Assembly: GCF_001279585.1 (NCBI RefSeq)
Contig: NZ_LGEC01000079.1
Location: forward strand, 1 to 64,000
Reading direction: 5' to 3'
Source of the DNA: Nocardiopsis sp. NRRL B-16309
Lineage (GTDB): Bacteria > Actinomycetota > Actinomycetes > Streptosporangiales > Streptosporangiaceae
DNA: 64,000 nt
Part shown: positions 44,886 through 52,894 of the stretch, one piece after another
Position numbering within the stretch: the first letter of the stretch is position 1
Layout of the letters: each line of letters begins with the position of its first letter
Translations under genes and position numbers: made by a program
Notes under the pieces: model-generated
Database searches by the model: none
Seen by the model: the letters and a program-made list of their open reading frames with translations, nothing else
Told to the model about the DNA's origin: nothing

Positions 44886-46091
44886 ATGAGTGAGAACGAC
44901 CAGGTCCTCGACTTCCCCCTGCGGAGCGACGAGGCGTTGGAACCGCCCGCGGAGTGGGCGGACCTGCGAGAGAAGTGCCCGGTGGCCAGGATGAGGTTCC
45001 CGACCGGCGACGAGGGCCGGCTCGTCACCCGCTACGAGGACGTCAAGCGGGTCCTGTCCGACCCCCGCTTCACCCGCAGGCTCGACGCCGAGGACGCGGC
45101 CCGGCTGTCGGCCGAGGGCAGCGTGTTCAACAGCGAGATGTCGTCGATGGTCCCCGACAGCGGCGAGGGCCACCTGCGGTGGCGGCGGCTGGTCGGCAAG
45201 TGGTTCACGGCCAAGCGGATGTCCGCGCTGCGTCCGTCGATGGAGGCCATCGCGAACGAGCTCATCGACGCGATGATCGAGGGCGGCCAGCCCAGCGACC
45301 TCAAGGCGGGCCTGGGCTTCCCGCTGCCGGTGTACGTCATCTGCGACATCCTCGGTGTGCCGGCCGAGGACCGGGAGCGCTTCTCCTACTGGTCCGACGC
45401 CCTGCTCAACCTCACGCGCTACTCGCAGGGCGAGAACGCCGAGGCGATGGGGGCGTTCGTCGAGTACATGTCGGCGCACATCACGGCCAAGCGCGCCGAC
45501 CCGGGCGAGGACCTGCTCAGCGAGCTGATCAAGGAGACCGGCACCGACGGGGGGCTCACCGACCAGGAGCTCCTGGGAACCGGGATCGGCCTGCTGGTCG
45601 CCGGGCACGAGACCACCGCGAACATGATCGGGAAGATGGTCTGCATGCTCCTGGCCGACCGCACCCGGTGGGAGGCCCTGCTGGCCGACCCGTCGCTGGT
45701 CCGCACGGCCGTGGAGGAGTCGCTGCGCTTCGACGCCAACTCGGGCATCGGGCTGCCCCGCTACCTGCCCGAGGACGGCGAGGCCTCCGGCGAGGTGATC
45801 CCGCGCGGCACCACCGTGATGTGCAGCATGGGCGCGGCCAACCGCGACGAGTCCGTCTTCGAGGGCGCCGGTGAGATGGACCTGACGCGCAGCCCCAACC
45901 CGCACCTGGCCTTCGGTGCGGGGGCCCACTCCTGCCTGGGCCAGGCCCTGGCGCGCACCGAACTCCAGGTCGTCCTGACGGTCCTGCTGCGCCGACTGCC
46001 CACCCTGGAGCTCGCCGTGCCATCCGAGGAGCTGGAGCGCGTGGACGGCCTGGTCGTCGGCGGTCTGCGCGAGGTGCCCGTCCGCTGGTGA
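44886..46091 (+). CDS. Cytochrome P450 (class I system)
   Basis: 401 residues; ATG at 44886 behind gaggagag. I-helix LLVAGHETTANMI, ExxR in VEESLRFD, heme loop FGAGAHSCLGQ. Closest in style to CYP105/CYP107-type actinomycete P450s. With its own reductase and ferredoxin it is a complete three-component system under the TetR at 43376. The substrate, likely an exogenous inducer-like compound or a natural product, is unknown. Confidence 0.94.
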   Translation: MSENDQVLDFPLRSDEALEPPAEWADLREKCPVARMRFPTGDEGRLVTRYEDVKRVLSDPRFTRRLDAEDAARLSAEGSVFNSEMSSMVPDSGEGHLRWRRLVGKWFTAKRMSALRPSMEAIANELIDAMIEGGQPSDLKAGLGFPLPVYVICDILGVPAEDRERFSYWSDALLNLTRYSQGENAEAMGAFVEYMSAHITAKRADPGEDLLSELIKETGTDGGLTDQELLGTGIGLLVAGHETTANMIGKMVCMLLADRTRWEALLADPSLVRTAVEESLRFDANSGIGLPRYLPEDGEASGEVIPRGTTVMCSMGAANRDESVFEGAGEMDLTRSPNPHLAFGAGAHSCLGQALARTELQVVLTVLLRRLPTLELAVPSEELERVDGLVVGGLREVPVRW

Positions 46092-46125
46092 GCGGGTCCG
46101 GCCGAGAAGAGTAAGAGGGAGACGT

Positions 46126-46326
46126 ATGAAGGTCACCGTGGACGAGGACAAGTGCTGCGGCGCTGGGCAGTGCGTGCTGATCGCGCCGGAGGTGTTCGAC
46201 CAGCGCGACGACGACGGGATCGTCGTCCTGCTGGACTCCGCGCCCGGGCCGGACCAGCACGCGCTGGTCCGCGAGTCGGCCGCGGTCTGCCCGGCCGCCG
46301 CCATCGAGGTCACCGAGGAAGCCTGA
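46126..46326 (+). CDS. [3Fe-4S] ferredoxin
   Basis: 66 residues. The cluster motif is C-x5-C (DKCCGAGQCVL) with a later CP (AAVCPAAAI). The position of the missing fourth cysteine is Ala, as in the one-cluster ferredoxins that reduce bacterial P450s. It starts at ATG 46126, 34 bp after the P450 stop. Confidence 0.94.
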   Translation: MKVTVDEDKCCGAGQCVLIAPEVFDQRDDDGIVVLLDSAPGPDQHALVRESAAVCPAAAIEVTEEA

Positions 46327-46333
46327 GGAGGCT

Positions 46334-46363
46334 CCCTGCTCCGCCCGGAAGGGTGGAGCAGGG
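46334..46363 (+). terminator. Terminator hairpin after the P450 operon
   Basis: ccctgctcc / ggagcaggg nine-bp stem with a 12-base loop, eight bp past the ferredoxin stop. Confidence 0.75.
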
Positions 46364-46528
46364 CCCGCCGGGGAAGTCCGCGCCGCTACGAACCTCCTGG
46401 GAGATCCGGGGGCACACTCACAGCGCTGTGATGGACGGTCGACGCCACTTACGCACCTTGGGCATCGCAAGAGATGACGGAAACTGGAACCCGAGGGAAG
46501 GCCTGCCTGAGCTCGAACGGCCGCGACG

Positions 46529-47023
46529 TCACATCGGTTCGATCATGCGGACCACCCGATCCGCACGGACGTCGAATCCGAGAACCGAGGGACTGCGGGT
46601 GCCCTCACGGTGCATCAGGACGGGTTTGCCCAGGCGACGCCCGATGGCCGTGACGAAGTGGCAGAAGATGTCCAGACGTCCTTGGCCCTGGAGTTCGCGC
46701 AGGTCCATGTCGAAGTCGATCTCATCCGGTGAGTAGAAACGGAAGATCGCGAGCACACCCTCACTCGGCCATACCCGCAGCTCCGAGAACGGAGATCTCG
46801 CCAACACGGTGTGCGCTGGGGGTAAGGGCACGACGACACCGTCGTCGGTGTACCGGTGAGTCCACCCACGTTCGATGACCAGCTCCAATAAGCTCTGCCA
46901 GTCGCGCACCGAGGCGTCGGGGACGCACAGGTCCGGGAGTGAGCCCATGCGCTCGGGGTCGAACAGGTCCACGACGTCATCCCAGAGCAGTGCGGTCACC
47001 TGGTCATGATGGCATCCCACCAT
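46529..47023 (-). CDS. Hypothetical protein, possible immunity-type
   Basis: 164 residues if the ATG at 47023 is used; no good ribosome binding site is visible there. The C-terminal half reads RLDIFCHFVTAIGRRLGKPV and the tail GFDVRADRVVRMIEP. This kind of compact mixed alpha/beta protein, lying in an accessory area, resembles immunity-type proteins, but I cannot place it in a family. It is isolated between the P450 operon and the decayed region. Confidence 0.55.
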   Translation of the reverse strand: MVGCHHDQVTALLWDDVVDLFDPERMGSLPDLCVPDASVRDWQSLLELVIERGWTHRYTDDGVVVPLPPAHTVLARSPFSELRVWPSEGVLAIFRFYSPDEIDFDMDLRELQGQGRLDIFCHFVTAIGRRLGKPVLMHREGTRSPSVLGFDVRADRVVRMIEPM

Positions 47024-47690
47024 GGCGAAGAGACCGTCCCCCGGCGCGGGCCAGCGACTGTCCGACGTCCTGCGTACCCGGCCTCTCAAGGGAGCGCACC
47101 TGGCGTTGAGGGGACTCCTGGCAAGAGCGCGTGGGTGAACAGCGGCGCAGGGCCGGACCTCGCCACCCCTGGTCTGATGATCTTGACGGTGACCCGCCCT
47201 GCGGACGTGGCAATACGTGCGATGCCGCTGCGCTGGTGGGTCGTCCGCGTCGTAGGAGTAGGACGCGGTACCGGAATCGTCCCATCCAAGGCGGGGTAGA
47301 CCAGCAATTCCACAGGCCCGTACTCCTGTGTCACCGCTTCCGGGGCCGGGCGATCGCCGGGTGCGTTGGCGGGCGCGGGGACGCTCCGGTGGCTGAAAGC
47401 AGCACATCCGCGAGGTTGGCGAGAGCATGTGGACTCGGCGCTGCGGGCCGTGGACAGGACCACCGTTGAAGATCTGGCCGGCGCTGACCGGGGAACGGCG
47501 CGACCGACGCTGGCGCGGGGGTTCGCGCCCGCCGCCACGGTCCCACCGACTCCCCGCAATCCCCTCCCGACGACGCCATCGAAACCCGACCCAGAACGCT
47601 CCTTCGCGGACCAATCCCCTGCTCTGTACCTACTGTGGTATCCGGTAGACTCGGGCCTTGGCGATCCGACCCCAGGCCACCTGGGGCCCG
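47024..47690. other. Region of uncertain coding content
   Basis: Both strands carry long open frames here, but none has a plausible start, a ribosome binding site and protein-like composition together. The minus-strand frame 47086-47694 has a stretch EAVTQEYGPVELLVYPALDG that looks more protein-like than its surroundings. It may be the remnant of a gene. Confidence 0.35.
47645..47650 (+). promoter_or_regulatory. -10 box of the truncated tRNA-Lys
   Basis: TAGACT about 45 bp upstream of the tRNA 5' end, within ggtagactcggg. The intact tRNA-Lys at 63.7 kb has ggtagagt in a similar place. The -35 is unclear. Confidence 0.4.
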
Positions 47691-47694
47691 CCAC

Positions 47695-47733
47695 GGGGCC
47701 TTAGCTCAATTGGCAGAGCAGCGGACTTTTGAT
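47695..47733 (+). pseudogene. 5' half of a tRNA-Lys gene (cut in the anticodon arm)
   Basis: GGGGCCTTAGCTCAATTGGC then AGAGCAGCGGACTTTTGAT is the acceptor strand, D arm and anticodon stem plus loop (CTTTTGA, anticodon TTT) of a tRNA-Lys. The 3' anticodon strand should read TCCGC but is TAAGC, and no T arm follows. The break lies at the 3' edge of the anticodon loop. A near-identical but complete tRNA-Lys is at 63609-63681 in inverted orientation. Typical scar of an element that used the tRNA gene. Confidence 0.75.
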
Positions 47734-48200
47734 AAGCGTGATCACACCGCTTACCCGCAACAAACCCGCAGTTCAGGACGGATGCACTGCGCAAATCGGG
47801 CGCCCATTCCACCTTGGTTTCGCTCCATGTGCGCTCGTCAGCCTCATCCGCGCCTCGAGGTCGCCGAGCACCTTGCGAAAATGCGCTCCACTCACCGGCA
47901 GACCCCAGCCCGACCTGAACCGCCCCGCACCTCATCGCATCCATCCGCATCCCCAGAGCGCTCGCGGAACCCGACCCGCTGGACGCCGAGGCCGCCTGGA
48001 GAGCAACAGATCGTTACTCAGAGTTATTCAAAGTGACCCGAAGCGGACGCCACCCGGAGGTTTACTTCACGTGACCAGCACTGATGAAAAGCGCGTGACT
48101 ACACTCCGAACAAGCTCCAGAGTTCACCGAATCAATCGATGTAACATGGCTCCCGATCGAAGATCATTGCACGTTGAATCAACAGCGCCGGGGGATATCA
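47734..48200. other. Lower-GC junction DNA without confirmed gene
   Basis: Immediately after the tRNA half comes the imperfect palindrome taagcgtgatcacaccgctta centred on GATC (47732-47753). GC content drops markedly towards 48000-48200 (gttattcaaagtgac, cgaatcaatcgatgta). The minus-strand frame 47630-47950 is not convincing. Confidence 0.45.
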
Positions 48201-48542
48201 TTGAATTCAGTCAAAGGCGAATATGTAGTCCCGTCTCTGAATTACAGGCAGCGCAGAATAATCTCTCACCTCGTGGCGGCCCCCGACCAAAAAACCGCCG
48301 CTGAATGGCTTGGTATTACGGATCGCCAGCTACGCCGACATCTGAACAATATCCAGGAGAAATTCGGCACCGAAACCAAGAACCAGGCGATTATCCTTGC
48401 AGCCCTGAGCGGCCAACTCGACCCGAAGGCGCTTCCCGCAAACGTATCTGACCTCGTCCGACGATCCATACCAACCCGCACGGAATCAAAAGCGGAGAAG
48501 AGCGCGATCATCGCGGCGCAACGACGGCCCGAGGGTTTCTGA
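48201..48542 (+). CDS. Orphan LuxR-type helix-turn-helix protein
   Basis: 113 residues from a TTG at 48201, six bases after GGGGGAT; an upstream TTG at 48174 is possible. The HTH is NYRQRRIISHLVAAPDQKTA, then AEWLGITDRQLRRHLNNIQE KFGTETKN (about 14-60), a LuxR/GerE-like domain without receiver. The tail is Lys/Arg/Glu-rich. Base composition is clearly poorer in GC than all flanking genes, a sign of recent transfer. It is the only regulator near the phosphonate operon. Confidence 0.75.
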   Translation: MNSVKGEYVVPSLNYRQRRIISHLVAAPDQKTAAEWLGITDRQLRRHLNNIQEKFGTETKNQAIILAALSGQLDPKALPANVSDLVRRSIPTRTESKAEKSAIIAAQRRPEGF

Positions 48543-49227
48543 GGTCGACCCACCTCAGCAGGCGAACGGAATCGGAAGCAGACGGAGCAGCTCTCAGGAG
48601 AACCTGGCAGGAATGAGTGCCGTTTCAAGCAACGCTCGCCCTGTCGACGACGGAAAGTAGGCGCCGGGCATCGGCATGGCGGTCGCGTTGGCGACCGTGA
48701 ACAGCACCGGCACGGGTGCCCGCTCATGAAGAACCCCGAGATCGCCCTCGTGTTCGACCGGGTAGGAGTTGTGCCGGCCCCGTTGCCCCTGGGGCCAGTA
48801 CTGAGACTTCATCCGTGTTATCGGTTGTCTCGGTGAGGGTCAGGCCGGTGTGTGACAACACCCCTACCAGGACCTGTGGTCGGTGCTGCACGCGCCGTAG
48901 CGATACCCGGACTACGCGGGCTGGCCGCCCACGTGCACAGTCGCCAGCACTTCTTCGTACTCAAGTACGGGGAGTAATCGTCGCAGACGATCGCAAGGCC
49001 GACCTGGGGAGGCAGGGCTCCTGCGGCATGTAGACGCCGAAGCGAGGCCATCGGCCCCCTTCCACACCGCCTCGCGGAGCTGGAGAAGCGCAAGGTCGCG
49101 AATAACTTCCCCTGCCAGGTTGGTCTCCTCTCCCCAGGGTGCCGCAGAGGGCCGAAGCCATCCGGTAGAGGATGGACCGGAGACGCGCCCGCCTTTGTCG
49201 GAGCGGGCGCGGCACCGGTGCCCTGAA
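48543..49227. other. Decayed region, includes IS630 remnant
   Basis: No intact gene. The minus-strand frame 48594-48812 (72 codons, including TGRALLETALIPA) is possible but has no identifiable family. The IS630-like fragment lies at 48920-49060. The rest is featureless. Confidence 0.5.
48920..49060 (-). pseudogene. IS630-family transposase remnant
   Basis: The minus strand encodes LRRLHAAGALPPQVGLAIVC followed by DDYSPYLSTKKCWRLCTWAA. This matches the region of the second catalytic acid of IS630 transposases (family pattern near H-P-x-V-x-I-A-I-V-x-D-N-x-S-P-H-L-S-T-K). Sequence before and after is out of register, so only a scrap remains. Confidence 0.7.
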
Positions 49228-49995
49228 TCAGCCACGGACTCCGAGAAAGAGTTCCGAGGTGTAGGCGACGTCCAGCGACCCGTCCCGCGCGTGCTCCTCG
49301 CACAGACCACGAACAAGGTCGAGGAAGCCTTCGCCCTCCTTGGCGATAGCCCGCTGAACCTGGGTCGAGGAGGAGGACATGCGGACGAAGTCCTCCACCC
49401 GCACCGAACGGATCCAGCGCGCGACACGGGTGTCTACCCGACCACCGGCAGGCTCGAAGTCGGCCGCGACCTCCGCCCTGATGTCGAAGTCGCGGTACCC
49501 GCGACCGTAACCCGGACTGTGCACTTCCAACAGGGACTCGTAAGCGTCGAGGAACGCGCTGGAGGTGTGGTCCCGGTTGTTCTGCATGATCGCCAACAGA
49601 CCGCCCGGTGCCAGCGCTGCGAGGGCTGCGGCCACATAGCGCTTCCGGTCCATCCACTGGTAGGCCTGGGCCGCCACCACGAGCTGCACCCGCTGGGTCA
49701 GCCCTTCCAGGTACTCCTCCGCCGCACCGACCGTCCACTCGACGCCCGGGAACTTCCTCCGCCCCCTGTCGACCATGTCCTGGGACACGTCCACCGCGAG
49801 ATAGCGAGTGGACCCGCCCAGCGCTGGCACCAACCCCTCCAGGGCGATCCCGGTTCCCGCACCGGTGTCGACCACCGTCACCTCCGCGAACGACGTGAGC
49901 TCCTCCGCGATGGTCGCGAAGAACTCGTCGGGGTACCGGGGCCGGTGCAGGTCGTAGTCATCGGACAGACCATCGAACTTCTGCCGCACGCTCAC
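49228..49995 (-). CDS. Class I SAM-dependent methyltransferase (phosphonate operon)
   Basis: 255 residues. SAM loop VVDTGAGTG (41-49), acidic end of the second strand LAVDVSQDM, and QAYQWMDRKRYVAAALAALAPGG. It belongs to the Methyltransf_11/25-like group with the N-terminal KFDGLSDDYDLHRPRYPDEF. It probably methylates O, N or C of an intermediate. The GTG at 49995 overlaps the stop of the small isomerase subunit (GTGA), with AAGGA nine bases upstream. Last gene of the operon. Confidence 0.88.
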   Translation of the reverse strand: MSVRQKFDGLSDDYDLHRPRYPDEFFATIAEELTSFAEVTVVDTGAGTGIALEGLVPALGGSTRYLAVDVSQDMVDRGRRKFPGVEWTVGAAEEYLEGLTQRVQLVVAAQAYQWMDRKRYVAAALAALAPGGLLAIMQNNRDHTSSAFLDAYESLLEVHSPGYGRGYRDFDIRAEVAADFEPAGGRVDTRVARWIRSVRVEDFVRMSSSSTQVQRAIAKEGEGFLDLVRGLCEEHARDGSLDVAYTSELFLGVRG

Positions 49996-50507
49996 GCTCG
50001 CATTCCTTTGTTGGCAGCTGATACCGGTCCTCCCCCGGCGAGAACGAAGGAGAGCATCCCGCCCGCCCGCACCATGTCGACCATGAGCTGCGGTACGGGG
50101 GTGAACGCGAGTTCGATCGAACCGGTGCTCACGACGCCGGCTTCCAGCGAGACCTCGAGTTTCTCCGCCGCTCCCAATTCCCGTGTGTCCATCTCCAGGG
50201 CGGGGAGGCCCAGGTTCCAGCAGTTCCGGTAGAAGATACGCCCGAACTTCGGCGCGATGACCACCGTAACCCCGCAGCCCAGCAACGCGGAAACGGCCTG
50301 TTCACGTGAACTACCGATACCGGTGATCGAGTCCGAGACCAGGGTGTCACCCTGACGGAACTCGCCCGCCATCCCCGGAAACCGGTGCTCGAAGACGTGC
50401 GGCGCGAGTTCCTCGGGTTTTGTGTACATGTGTTTGTACCGGGCGGGGATGATGTCATCAGTGGAAATCACACCGTGGACGTTCATCACCCTGTGAGACG
50501 TGGTCAC
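49992..50507 (-). CDS. Aconitase-like isomerase, small (swivel) subunit
   Basis: 171 residues of the LeuD/homoaconitase small-subunit fold: VHGVISTDDIIPARYKHMYT at the start and ITGIGSSREQAVSALLGCGV, the active-site loop. The GTG start overlaps the stop of the large subunit (GTGA). Paired with the large subunit it would isomerise a homocitrate-like tricarboxylate; in this operon 2-phosphonomethylmalate is the likely substrate. Confidence 0.88.
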   Translation of the reverse strand: MTTSHRVMNVHGVISTDDIIPARYKHMYTKPEELAPHVFEHRFPGMAGEFRQGDTLVSDSITGIGSSREQAVSALLGCGVTVVIAPKFGRIFYRNCWNLGLPALEMDTRELGAAEKLEVSLEAGVVSTGSIELAFTPVPQLMVDMVRAGGMLSFVLAGGGPVSAANKGMRA

Positions 50508-51739
50508 AGCCGGAGTTCCTCTCCGTCGGGGAAGTGCCCCACCAGTGCGGCGGAGGCCGCGACCAGCGGTGACGACAGATAGATGTCGGCGCCGCCGTTA
50601 CCCATTCGGCCCTTGAAGTTCCGGTTCATCGTCGTCAGCACAGTGCTCCCGGTCTCGGGGACCGAACCCTGTGTGCCCACGCACGCCCCGCAACCCGGCG
50701 GAGTGACCAGTGCTCCCGCGCGGACAAGCGTGTCGACGTGACCGGCGGCGACCGCGTCGAGATACGTGTCGCGCGACCCGGGTGTCACCACGAAGTGGAC
50801 CGTCGGGTCGATCTCACGCCCCCGAACCACCCTGGCCGCTTCGGCGATGTCCTCCAACCGGCCGTTGGTGCAGGTGCCGATGAACACGTAGTCCACCCGT
50901 TTGCCCGCCAACCGGTCGACCGGGACCGTGTCACTCGGTGAATGGGGCAATGCCACCATCGGCATCAGCTCCGAGACATCCAGGTCGTACACGAGGTCGT
51001 CGGTCCCCGCCTCGGTCGACCGAAGACCCTCGCTCGATCTCGGGCGAGGCGGGAGGAAGACGCACTTGGCCCCCATCTCCACACCCATGCTCGCGACGGA
51101 GCCGGCGGAATCCTCGCTCAACGACTCGGCCCAGGAACCGGTCCACTGCACCGACCGGTACAGGAACGTCTCGCTGCCGAAACGTCGCAGGACCTCCAAC
51201 AGGACGTCCTTGGGGCGCAGGGCCGGATGCGGTGTTCCGCTGACCCTCAGCCACACCGTCTCTGGCACCTTCAGCCAGGTGCGTCCGGTCGCCATCGCCG
51301 CCGCGATGTCCGTCGCCCCCATCCCGAGGGCCAGGGACTGCCGGGCCCCACCCACGCAGGTGTGGCTGTCGGAACCGAGCACCAGGTCACCCGGGACGAA
51401 CCAGCCCTCCTCCATCGCGACCAGGTGGCTGATGCCAGCGCCCCGCCCGTAGACACGAACGCCGAGGTTGCGGGCGAAACGCTCGGCCTCACCGATCCGG
51501 TCGGCCATGTCCCGGTTGGGGACCAGGACCGAGTGGTCGAAGACGAAGGCCACCCGGTCGGGGTCGAAGACCGAGTCAAGGCCGTGCTCGCGGTACAGCC
51601 TCGCGATCGTCGGTGAGTTCCCGTCCTGGACGTAGACCCTGTCCACGTCGGCGAACAACAGCTCTCCCGTCTCGACGGACTCGCGTCCGGCATGCTCGGC
51701 GATGATTCGGTTGACGAGGGGGAAGGCGTGTCGTGCCAT
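50504..51739 (-). CDS. Aconitase-like isomerase, large subunit (phosphonomethylmalate isomerase candidate)
   Basis: 411 residues. [4Fe-4S] ligands are Cys290 (FIGTCTNGR), Cys350 and Cys353 (PPGCGACVG). Other family motifs are LVLGSDSHTCVGG and GMGATDIAAAMATG. It is close to LeuC/homoaconitase of the archaeal-type two-subunit group. Phosphinothricin and FR-900098 pathways use aconitase-like enzymes for 2-phosphonomethylmalate. ATG at 51739, one base after the stop of the synthase. The substrate assignment is inference from the neighbouring PEP mutase. Confidence 0.88.
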   Translation of the reverse strand: MARHAFPLVNRIIAEHAGRESVETGELLFADVDRVYVQDGNSPTIARLYREHGLDSVFDPDRVAFVFDHSVLVPNRDMADRIGEAERFARNLGVRVYGRGAGISHLVAMEEGWFVPGDLVLGSDSHTCVGGARQSLALGMGATDIAAAMATGRTWLKVPETVWLRVSGTPHPALRPKDVLLEVLRRFGSETFLYRSVQWTGSWAESLSEDSAGSVASMGVEMGAKCVFLPPRPRSSEGLRSTEAGTDDLVYDLDVSELMPMVALPHSPSDTVPVDRLAGKRVDYVFIGTCTNGRLEDIAEAARVVRGREIDPTVHFVVTPGSRDTYLDAVAAGHVDTLVRAGALVTPPGCGACVGTQGSVPETGSTVLTTMNRNFKGRMGNGGADIYLSSPLVAASAALVGHFPDGEELRL

Positions 51740-51740
51740 G

Positions 51741-52880
51741 TCAGACCCCGACACTCGCCGAGGCGGAGATCCTCTTGTACAGGTCGACCAGATCCGGGGT
51801 GCTCACCGTGCTCCGGTTCCGGATCGCCAGCTCTCGGACCTCCACCAGGCACTCGTCGATCAGGGAGTCGTCGACGCTGATGCCCTCCTCCTCCAGCAGG
51901 TGCCGGATCATCGCGCGGCCGGAGTGCTTGCCCACGACCAGCAGACGCTCGCCACCCACTAGTTCCGGAGGGAAGGGCTCGAAGGTACTGGAGTCCCGAA
52001 GCATCCCGTTGGTGTGGATACCGGACTCGTGGGCAAAGACGTTGGCCCCGACCACCGGCTGCCACGGTGCGACGTCTTGGTTGCAGGCCTCTGCGACGAT
52101 TCGGGAGACCTCCTTGAGCTTGGTCAGGTCGACCCCGAGGTCGACCCCGTGGAACTGCTTGAGGGCAAGGACCATCTGTGCGAAGTCAGGCATGCCCGCC
52201 CGCTCGCCCACCGAGTTCACCGTGACGTGGAAGTAGCGTCCGCCGGCCGCCAGACCCGCGAGCGTGTTGGCGACCGCGAGGCCGAAATCGTTGTGGCAGT
52301 GCATCTGGGGGTCGATGTCCGAGGTTTCCACCACTGCGCGGACGCGCTCAGCGTAGCCCGCCGGGTCGAGGATCCCGATGGTGTCGGACAGCCGCAGGCG
52401 GTCCGCGCCAGCTTCGTGCACCGCGGCGGCGTACTCCTGGAGGAAGCCGATCTCGGTACGCCCGATGTCCTCGGCGCTGATGGAGACGAAGCACCCCTGG
52501 TCCTTGGCGTACTTCACCATGTCCTTGGCCGTGGCCAACAGCCAAGTGCGGTCCTTGCGCACACTGTTCTTGAGGTGCACGTTGGATGTGGGCAGACCGA
52601 TGTGGACCGCCTTGAAACCGAGGGAGACCGTGTACTTCACGTCGTCAAGAACGCCTCGGTTCCAACCGATCAGGTTGACCTCGTCACGGCGTTCGAGCAT
52701 CCGCTTGATGGCGGCGACGTCCTGCCCACCCATCGCGGGGATCCCCGCCTCGATCCACTTCACACCGCTGTCGACCAGGGCGTCGAAGATCTGGACCTTG
52801 GTGTCCTCCGAAAAGGCCACACCGGGGGCCTGCTCACCATCGCGGAGCGTGGTGTCCTCAAGGACAATGTCGTCTCGCAT
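51741..52880 (-). CDS. Homocitrate synthase-like enzyme (2-phosphonomethylmalate synthase candidate)
   Basis: 379 residues. HMGL-like TIM barrel: LEDTTLRDGEQAPGVAFS at 7-24 (Asp9, Arg13), metal pair His194/His196 in HCHNDFGLAVANT, and GERAGMPDFAQ. It resembles NifV-type homocitrate synthases, which condense acetyl-CoA with a 2-oxo acid. In FR-900098 and phosphinothricin biosynthesis a homologue condenses acetyl-CoA with phosphonopyruvate. The ATG at 52880 lies six bases after GAGGAG; an ATG at 52898 overlaps the upstream stop (ATGA) and is the alternative start. Confidence 0.88.
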   Translation of the reverse strand: MRDDIVLEDTTLRDGEQAPGVAFSEDTKVQIFDALVDSGVKWIEAGIPAMGGQDVAAIKRMLERRDEVNLIGWNRGVLDDVKYTVSLGFKAVHIGLPTSNVHLKNSVRKDRTWLLATAKDMVKYAKDQGCFVSISAEDIGRTEIGFLQEYAAAVHEAGADRLRLSDTIGILDPAGYAERVRAVVETSDIDPQMHCHNDFGLAVANTLAGLAAGGRYFHVTVNSVGERAGMPDFAQMVLALKQFHGVDLGVDLTKLKEVSRIVAEACNQDVAPWQPVVGANVFAHESGIHTNGMLRDSSTFEPFPPELVGGERLLVVGKHSGRAMIRHLLEEEGISVDDSLIDECLVEVRELAIRNRSTVSTPDLVDLYKRISASASVGV

Positions 52881-52894
52881 GCTGTACTCCTCGT

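Noticed and set aside
47086..47694. 202-codon minus-strand frame as a real gene
   Set aside because: No SD, composition typical of shadow frames, overlap with the tRNA half. One protein-like segment only.
47695..47790. Interrupted tRNA with an intron instead of a truncated one
   Set aside because: I found no matching 3' anticodon strand or T arm within about 100 bp.
49992..52880. Leucine or lysine/coenzyme B pathway genes (leuA/leuC/leuD) as primary metabolism
   Set aside because: The genes are locked in an operon with PEP mutase, an LLM monooxygenase and an exporter, and no isopropylmalate dehydrogenase is present.
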